Source: Phycisphaerales bacterium
Lineage (GTDB): Bacteria > Planctomycetota > Phycisphaerae > Tepidisphaerales > Tepidisphaeraceae
Direction of reading: 5' to 3'
DNA length: 50,349 bases
Assembly (NCBI GenBank): GCA_020847545.1
Contig: JADLBV010000096.1
Coordinates: forward strand, 1 to 50,349
The notes under the pieces were generated by a model. The model saw only the letters and a list, made by a program, of their open reading frames with translations, was not told the origin of the DNA and ran no database searches. The translations under genes were made by a program, and so were the position numbers. Below, piece after piece: positions 44,856 to 50,349 of the stretch; the first letter of the stretch is position 1, and every line of letters starts with the position of its first letter.

Positions 44856-46124
44856 ATGCCCACACTGAAAAGCCTCAATGCCATGGAAATCCTCGACAGC
44901 CGCGGCCGCCCCACCGTTTGGGCGCAATGCACATTGGACGATGGCGCGATCGCCGATGCCTCCGTCCCATCGGGCGCATCCACCGGATCGGCCGAGGCGT
45001 TGGAATTGCGCGATGGGGATCGCAATCGCTACCGCGGGCTGGGTTGCACCAAGGCGGTGGCCAACATCATCGGACCGATCCAGCAACATCTGCGCGGCCG
45101 GGATTTTACCGATCAACAGTCGCTGGATCATGCGATGCTGGAGTTGGATGGGACAACCAACAAATCCAACCTGGGCGCCAACGCCCTGCTGGCGGTCTCC
45201 ATCGCGTTCGCCCGCGCCTGCGCGGCATCACGCACATTGCCTCTATACAAACATCTGGCCGACATCGCCGGCCACAATGGACAAACACTCCCCCGGCTTA
45301 CCGTGAACCTTTTCAGCGGCGGCAAACACGCCGGCGGTCAAGTGTGCATTCAGGATGTGCTGTTGGTCCCCGTATCGGCCAACACCATCAATCAGGGGCT
45401 GGCGATGGTCTGGGCGGTCTATCAATCCGCCGCCGAACTGTGCCTGCGAAAATACAACACCCGCGCCTTAAAGGCGGATGAAGGTGGTTTGGCGCCCCCC
45501 TTCGCATCCACCGAAGACATGCTCAAAGATGCGGTGGAAGCAATCACCGCCGCCGGCTTTCGTCCCGGCCAGGATGTCGCATTGGCGGTGGATGTCGCCT
45601 CATCCCATTTTTACGAAAACGGCATCTACCAATTCGACGGCCAACGATATTCCAGCAGCCAAATGATCGACCTGATCGCGGGATGGATCAACCGCTATCC
45701 GCTGGTCAGTGTCGAAGATGCCTTGTCCGAAGATGACTGGGCAAACTGGCCGGCATTACGACGCGCCATCGGAGAAAAAGCGATGGTCTTGGGGGATGAT
45801 TTTCTCTGCACCAACCCCGCACGCATCGGACGGGCAATCGAGAGCCAATGCGCCAACGCGCTATTGTTAAAGGTCAACCAGATCGGAACGCTCAGCGAAG
45901 CCGCGGAGGCATTGCGGCTGGCCCGTTCGGCCGGCTGGCGCATCACCATCAGCGCCCGCAGCGGCGAAACCGAGGACAACTGGCTGGCCGATTTGTCGGT
46001 GGGATGGGGTGGCGATCAGATCAAAGTCGGTTCCATCAACCAATCTGAACGACTGGCCAAATACAACCGCCTTCTGCAAATCGAATCGCAGACGCATTGG
46101 CCAGTGATCAATTGGCCGAAATAA
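44856..46124 (+). CDS. Enolase paralogue with substituted active-site histidine
   Basis: 422 residues from the ATG at 44856, 2 nt after the kinase. Enolase fold is clear: SGASTG, KADEGGLAPP (Glu209), metal ligands Asp246, Glu287 and Asp314, Lys339 in LLKVNQIGTLSEA and Lys390 in QIKVGSINQSERLAKYN. Two catalytic-site positions differ: the SHRSGETED histidine (H373 in yeast) is Ala367 (SARSGETED), and the QEF glutamate (E168 in yeast) is Asp167 in IQDVLL. The INGGxHA loop is FSGGKHA. It could be a weak enolase or a paralogue for another phospho-acid. The open frame extends far upstream, but that part is out of the kinase frame and not real. Confidence 0.87.
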   Translation: MPTLKSLNAMEILDSRGRPTVWAQCTLDDGAIADASVPSGASTGSAEALELRDGDRNRYRGLGCTKAVANIIGPIQQHLRGRDFTDQQSLDHAMLELDGTTNKSNLGANALLAVSIAFARACAASRTLPLYKHLADIAGHNGQTLPRLTVNLFSGGKHAGGQVCIQDVLLVPVSANTINQGLAMVWAVYQSAAELCLRKYNTRALKADEGGLAPPFASTEDMLKDAVEAITAAGFRPGQDVALAVDVASSHFYENGIYQFDGQRYSSSQMIDLIAGWINRYPLVSVEDALSEDDWANWPALRRAIGEKAMVLGDDFLCTNPARIGRAIESQCANALLLKVNQIGTLSEAAEALRLARSAGWRITISARSGETEDNWLADLSVGWGGDQIKVGSINQSERLAKYNRLLQIESQTHWPVINWPK

Positions 46125-46186
46125 AAATACCCGGCGGGTTGAGCGCCGTGCATTTTGAAGAATCTTCACATCGGGATCGAAGACAC

Positions 46187-46918
46187 TCAGCTTCGACGCC
46201 CGCCACCCATGATCCTCAGCATGAACAGGAACAGGTTGATGAAATCCAGATACAGCATCAGCGACCCCACGATCGACATCCGCGCCGACAAGGCCGAGTT
46301 GCCTTCCACCTGATAGCTGAGCTGCTTGAGCTTCTGCGTGTCATACGCCGTCAGGCCGACGAAAATGAAGACGCCCGCATAGGTCACCAGCCAATAAAGC
46401 GCGCTGCTGGCGACGAAGATGTTCACCACACTGGCCAGAATCAACCCGATCAACGCCATGAACATCAAACTGCCCAATCGGCTCAGGTCGCGCTTTGTGA
46501 CGTATCCATAAAAACTGGTGACGCCGAACATCCCCGCGCTGACGGCAAACGCCCCGCCCAACGCCGGCAGGTTGTACATCAAAAAGACCGAGCAAAGCGT
46601 CAGCCCGTTCAATGCCGCGTAGAGCAAAAACAATCCCGTCGCCACCGATGCGTTGATCTTGTTGACAGCGGATGAAATCACCACCACCAGCACCAGCTCG
46701 GCGATGATCAGCGCCCAAACCAGTCCGGAGCCAAAGATCATCTTCAGCACCGCCGGCGACTGGCTGGTGCCCCATGCCACCACGGCCGTCAGCGCCAAGC
46801 CGACGCACATCCACGCATAGACCGAGTTCATGAACCGCCCCGCCGTGCGATCCGAAGCATCGGATTGCGCCCAGGGAACCGAACGGTTCATCCCCATCGG
46901 ATTTGGAAATTGACTCAT
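46187..46918 (-). CDS. Bax inhibitor-1/YccA family membrane protein
   Basis: 243 residues with seven membrane helices after a short hydrophilic N-terminus (AQSDASDRTAGRFMNSVYAW). Family marks include FMNSVYAWMCVGLALTAVVAW, FGVTSFYGYVTKRDLSRLGS and AYDTQKLKQL in the last third, the region of the conserved Asp pair. BI-1 proteins are Ca2+/proton-leak-type channels, and in bacteria may limit membrane stress. AAGGAG lies 8 nt upstream of the ATG. Convergent with the enolase-like gene. Confidence 0.93.
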   Translation of the reverse strand: MSQFPNPMGMNRSVPWAQSDASDRTAGRFMNSVYAWMCVGLALTAVVAWGTSQSPAVLKMIFGSGLVWALIIAELVLVVVISSAVNKINASVATGLFLLYAALNGLTLCSVFLMYNLPALGGAFAVSAGMFGVTSFYGYVTKRDLSRLGSLMFMALIGLILASVVNIFVASSALYWLVTYAGVFIFVGLTAYDTQKLKQLSYQVEGNSALSARMSIVGSLMLYLDFINLFLFMLRIMGGGRRS

Positions 46919-47006
46919 GTTAAAATCTCCTTAGCAAAACGATAAACATTATATCCTATCGGCCGACCATCCTCAGCGTCCAATGATTATAAAATGACCC
47001 GCAAGT

Positions 47007-48920
47007 TCAACCCGATTGTTCGGACGAATGGCCCGCGGCGATCACCTGGCCGTTGCGTTTGCCCAACTTGAAGGTGATGTGCCGTTTGGGTTGTTCCTCG
47101 CGCAGCCGCATCCGGTGTGCCCGCAAAACGTCGCTTCGGGTGATCATCCCAACCAGTTTCGACGGCTCCTGTCGGCTGACCACCGGCAACCGCCCCACAT
47201 CGTGGTTGACCATATGGTCGGCCGCATCCCGCAGCGTGCAATCATCGTAGACCACGCTGGGACGTCGTCGCAACAGGTCTTTGACGGGCACTTGGCCGGG
47301 AACTTCCATCTTCAGCAAATCCCGGCGGGTCAAGACACCCAATAAATATCCATTGGCATCAACAACAGGGAATCCCTGATGAGATGAACCCTGCGCACCC
47401 GACTGAATCCAATCCCGCACCTCTCCCACCGGGCGGTTTTCCAGCAACGACACGATCGGCCGGCTCATCATCTGACTGACCGACACCGTATCCAGAAAAT
47501 CCGCCTCAAATTCTTCGGGGACATGAACCCCCTGCCGAGCCATCTTCTCGGTCATGATCGAATGGCGCATCAACAGGCACGAGACCAGATATGCCGCCGA
47601 ACATCCCGCCAACGCGGGCAGAATCGTCATCGGCGCCATCGTCGTCTCAACCGCGAAGACCACCGAAGTCAGCAGCGCACGCGACGCCCCGGCGAAAATA
47701 CCGACCATCCCCACCAGCGCCGCCATCGAGATGTCAATGTGGGCCTGTGGAAACAGGTGCCGGCCGGCAATCCCCAATATGGCCCCCAGCGTTCCGCCGA
47801 TGGTGAAGACCGGCGCCAGCGTTCCACCGGCCGTGCCGCTTCCCAGCGAAATCGTCCACGACAGAAATTTCATGATCCCCAGAAACACAATCGCCCCCAG
47901 CGCCAGTTTCTGACTCAGCAGATCATCAATGTTGAAATATCCCGAACCAAATGTTCGCGGCGCCAGATATCCAATCACCCCCACCAGCACCGCGCCAATG
48001 GCCGGATGCCACATCCAATGGATCGGTATTTTTTCAAACAGGTGTTCGATCAGATAGACCGTCCGCGTCAGCACCACCGCCCCCACTCCGATGATGCATC
48101 CGATCACCAGATACGCCATCATCGCCGCGCGGGTGACCGGGTCCAGCTCACTGGGCGCGAAATGGAAAAACGGCCCCTCCCCTTCAAAAACATAATGCAC
48201 CACCGTCGCCACCACGCACGCCAGCGCCACCGGTATGATCGAACGCGGCCGAAATTCAAACAGCAGCAGCTCAATCGCCAATAGCACGCTCGCCACCGGC
48301 GCTCCAAACGCCGTTGCGATGCCCGCCGCGGCGCCGGCCGCCAGCAATGTTTTGCGCTCGCCGGTGGTTACAGGCAGAAACTGTCCCAACAACGATCCCA
48401 GCGCCCCGCCGGTGGCGATGATCGGGCCTTCAGCGCCGTATGGACCTCCGGTGCCGATGGAGATCGCCGCCGACACCGGTTTCAAAAACGTCATTTTGGC
48501 CGGAATGTTGCTCTGATTCAGCAGCACCTGTTCCATCGCTTCGGGGATGCCATGACCGGCCACCGCCCGCGATCCATACCGCGCCATCAGCCCGATGATG
48601 ATGGCACCGATCACCGGCACGCCGATCACCACGGGCGACACGATTTCCATCGGCTGATGAATGATCTCCACCGAAAACCGGTGGTAAAAAAAGAGGTTGG
48701 TCAAAAACCAGATCAGATAAATCAATGCCCGCGACGCCAGCGCCGCCGCCAGCCCCACCACCATCGCCGCGATGCTCACATACACCGCGCGCGGCCCAAA
48801 CGCCGTCCCTTCGTGCGGCACCTCCGCCGCCTCCAATGTCGGCCCAAGCGATGGCGACACCGGCAACCCGCCGGTGGTTGATGACTGTTCGATCTTTCTG
48901 GCCGCCTTGCCCTCTTCCAT
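47007..48920 (-). CDS. ClC chloride channel/antiporter with C-terminal CBS pair
   Basis: 637 residues from the ATG at 48920; a TTG six codons earlier is rejected because AAGG precedes the ATG. The ClC membrane domain (about 50-450) has the selectivity segments GTGGPYGAEGPII (the gating Glu is in GAEGP where GREGP is usual) and GSGTAGGTLAPVF, and GASRALLTSVVFAVETT. Two CBS domains follow (about 490-600: MMSRPIVSLLEN, then GRLPVVSRQEPSKLVGMI) and probably sense nucleotides. A MarR-type regulator gene lies 38 nt upstream on the same strand and may control it. Confidence 0.92.
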   Translation of the reverse strand: MEEGKAARKIEQSSTTGGLPVSPSLGPTLEAAEVPHEGTAFGPRAVYVSIAAMVVGLAAALASRALIYLIWFLTNLFFYHRFSVEIIHQPMEIVSPVVIGVPVIGAIIIGLMARYGSRAVAGHGIPEAMEQVLLNQSNIPAKMTFLKPVSAAISIGTGGPYGAEGPIIATGGALGSLLGQFLPVTTGERKTLLAAGAAAGIATAFGAPVASVLLAIELLLFEFRPRSIIPVALACVVATVVHYVFEGEGPFFHFAPSELDPVTRAAMMAYLVIGCIIGVGAVVLTRTVYLIEHLFEKIPIHWMWHPAIGAVLVGVIGYLAPRTFGSGYFNIDDLLSQKLALGAIVFLGIMKFLSWTISLGSGTAGGTLAPVFTIGGTLGAILGIAGRHLFPQAHIDISMAALVGMVGIFAGASRALLTSVVFAVETTMAPMTILPALAGCSAAYLVSCLLMRHSIMTEKMARQGVHVPEEFEADFLDTVSVSQMMSRPIVSLLENRPVGEVRDWIQSGAQGSSHQGFPVVDANGYLLGVLTRRDLLKMEVPGQVPVKDLLRRRPSVVYDDCTLRDAADHMVNHDVGRLPVVSRQEPSKLVGMITRSDVLRAHRMRLREEQPKRHITFKLGKRNGQVIAAGHSSEQSG

Positions 48921-48958
48921 AAACACTTCGCCTTTCAATGATTCTCAAATTTATAAAA

Positions 48959-49510
48959 TCAATTCACCGGAATTTTTCGTGTGGTCGTGCGTCGAATCGT
49001 CTTGGCCGGCTCGTGGGTCTCTTCTTCAAAAAACAACCCCGCGTGCTGATCATCGAGGCCGATCAACTGCACCAGCCGGGTCAACAACGCCGCCAATTCA
49101 CCGCGAGGTTCATCCCCCATGCGATGCAACGCCTGAACAATCTGTTCCTGTGCCGCGTTTGGCGTCTGCCGCAACACCTTTCGGCCGGCCACCGTCAACG
49201 CCAGTTCCAACCGCCTTCCATCCGATGCCGACCGGCTTCGCTGAACCAACCCTTTATCGACCAATCGCTGCACCACCACCGAAACCGTACTCTGATGCGT
49301 CAACGTCCGCTCGGAAAGCTCATTGACGCTGATCGCCCGCTCACCCGCAAGTTTTTGCAACACAAATACTTGCGCGCCATTCAACCCCACCTCCCGGCGG
49401 GTCGTCTGTGATGCCTGCCTCAACGCGCGCACGATCCGTCGAATCGCATCCAATACCTGCCGCGTCTGCGCGCCGGCCGCGCTTTTAATTGTTGACTCCG
49501 CTCGATCCAT
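48959..49510 (-). CDS. MarR-family transcriptional regulator
   Basis: 183 residues from the ATG at 49510; a TTG nine codons earlier is less likely. Winged-helix core: VGLNGAQVFVLQKLAG, ISVNELSERTLTHQSTVSVV (recognition helix) and VDKGLVQRSRSASDGRRLEL (wing with the conserved DxR). MarR dimers usually repress genes near their own and respond to small phenolic or oxidant ligands. The closest candidate target is the ClC gene 38 nt downstream. Rho is upstream but separated by a terminator. Confidence 0.9.
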   Translation of the reverse strand: MDRAESTIKSAAGAQTRQVLDAIRRIVRALRQASQTTRREVGLNGAQVFVLQKLAGERAISVNELSERTLTHQSTVSVVVQRLVDKGLVQRSRSASDGRRLELALTVAGRKVLRQTPNAAQEQIVQALHRMGDEPRGELAALLTRLVQLIGLDDQHAGLFFEEETHEPAKTIRRTTTRKIPVN

Positions 49511-49581
49511 GGGCTCCCATACATTTTGCGCCCCCAAACTTCATTTGTCCATAGCGCGGCCGACCATTGCCATAAACACAG

Positions 49582-49608
49582 AAAACCCCGGCACTTGCGT
49601 ACCGGGGT
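49582..49608 (-). terminator. Intrinsic terminator after rho
   Basis: On the minus strand: CCCCGG-tacgcaagtg-CCGGGG followed by TTTTC. It lies 41 nt past the rho stop, so rho transcription ends before the MarR gene. Confidence 0.85.
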
Positions 49609-49648
49609 TGGTTAAAAACACAAAATTCTCGCCGACTGAAAGTCGATA

Positions 49649-50349
49649 TCAATCCAGATTCATCGACATCAGGAACTGCCCGTTGCTCGGAACCTTTTCC
49701 AAACGGCTCTTGAGCAATTCCACCGATTCCACCGGATTCATGTCCGACAGAACCCGACGCAGGCGATAAACCAGTTCCAGTTCCTTCGGATCCAGCAGCA
49801 ATTCCTCGCGGCGGGTGCCGGAGGCGTTGATGTCGATCGCCGGATAAGTGCGACGATCCACCAGCCGTCGATCCAGGTGCAACTCGGCGTTGCCGGTTCC
49901 CTTGAACTCCTCAAAGATGACTTCATCCATCTTCGAGCCGGTATCGACCAGCGCGGTGCCCAGGATCGTCAATGACCCGCCATTTTCGATGGCACGGGCG
50001 GCGCCGAAAAATCGCTTGGGCTTCTGCAAGGCGTTGGCGTCCACACCACCGGTCAGGATTTTGCCCGAATGCGGGACTTCGGTGTTGTACGCGCGGGCCA
50101 GGCGGGTGATCGAATCCAGCAGGATGACCACATCCCGCCCGAACTCGACATAGCGCTTGGCCTTCTCGATCACCATCTCGGCGATCTGAATATGCCGGCC
50201 GGTCGGCTCATCAAACGTGCTGCTGACCACCTCCGCCTGCGTGTTGCGCTTCATGTCCGTCACTTCTTCGGGACGTTCATCGATCAACAGGACGATCAGC
50301 ACCACTTCGGGGTGGTTCTTGCTGATCGAATTGGCGATCTTCTGCAACA
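49649..50349 (-). CDS. rho: Transcription termination factor Rho (C-terminal part, runs off window)
   Basis: The last 232 or so residues of Rho; the N-terminus lies beyond the right edge. Rho is a hexameric RNA helicase that ends transcription. Visible features: Walker B region [18 protein letters not shown], the Q-loop/ATPase segment [17 protein letters not shown], the Arg-finger/R-loop block [20 protein letters not shown] and [20 protein letters not shown], and the C-terminal helix [14 protein letters not shown]. No changes to these key residues are visible. A factor-independent terminator follows the gene. Confidence 0.97.
   Translation of the reverse strand, partial: LQKIANSISKNHPEVVLIVLLIDERPEEVTDMKRNTQAEVVSSTFDEPTGRHIQIAEMVIEKAKRYVEFGRDVVILLDSITRLARAYNTEVPHSGKILTGGVDANALQKPKRFFGAARAIENGGSLTILGTALVDTGSKMDEVIFEEFKGTGNAELHLDRRLVDRRTYPAIDINASGTRREELLLDPKELELVYRLRRVLSDMNPVESVELLKSRLEKVPSNGQFLMSMNLD

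Overview
The window looks like chromosome from a planctomycete, most likely a Phycisphaerae-type lineage. This is inferred from the mixture of genes and not from any marker search. The clues are: an EF-P with the tip motif PGNLRA, a fibro-slime protein with an IPLPA-type C-terminal sorting tail, paired ketosynthases, a flagellar fliM, many small REP/RAYT elements, and a GC-rich genome dense in GGCCGG words. Almost all of the 50 kb is coding, with short gaps. Rho runs off the right edge. I see no rRNA, tRNA or CRISPR array.

Layout. 0.2-3.9 kb: fliM translationally coupled to a CPBP protease, then small unknown proteins. 4.0-8.8 kb: gdhA followed by a dehydratase-like hotdog protein, a catalytically dead ketosynthase and an intact ketosynthase, then a 50-residue membrane protein on the other strand. 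9.1-11.1 kb: efp, a RAYT transposase with its REP palindromes, and an adenylate-kinase-like gene. 11.2-19.1 kb (minus strand): acs; then cdaA-cdaR-proA-miaB, which links c-di-AMP synthesis with proline synthesis and tRNA modification; and a secreted protein. 19.3-22 kb: an isolated atpG, then a low-GC island with two 134-bp direct repeats, RAYT debris and one unknown membrane gene. 22-25.8 kb: an RNase Z-like hydrolase facing a two-gene unit that encodes a ParA ATPase fused to a glycogen-binding (CBM48/AMPK-beta type) domain and a P-loop-less ParA-like partner. 26.2-32 kb: a fibro-slime surface protein, an SDR, and a polysaccharide set (ugd, wecA-like, sugar epimerase). 32-37.8 kb: proC facing a MATE-ileS-purN unit, in which the MATE gene has a hairpin/U-tract leader. 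38-42.6 kb: CBS protein, large membrane protein, AsmA-like protein, a small putative lipoprotein, maf. 42.8-46.1 kb: a second RAYT element with 23-bp inverted ends, a kinase, and an enolase paralogue lacking a catalytic-site histidine. 46.2-50.3 kb (minus strand): Bax-inhibitor-like protein, ClC channel, MarR regulator, rho.

The best candidate for an undescribed system is the ParA-CBM48 fusion with its degenerate ParA-like partner (22.96-25.79 kb). By analogy with ParA-type positioning of carboxysomes and storage granules, it could place or partition glycogen; this is inference. Other points of interest are the dead/live ketosynthase pair preceded by a hotdog protein that has also lost its catalytic histidine, the divergent enolase beside a small-molecule kinase, altered signature residues in CdaA, EF-P and IleS, and several families of GTAG-headed palindromes beside intact and decayed RAYT transposases.
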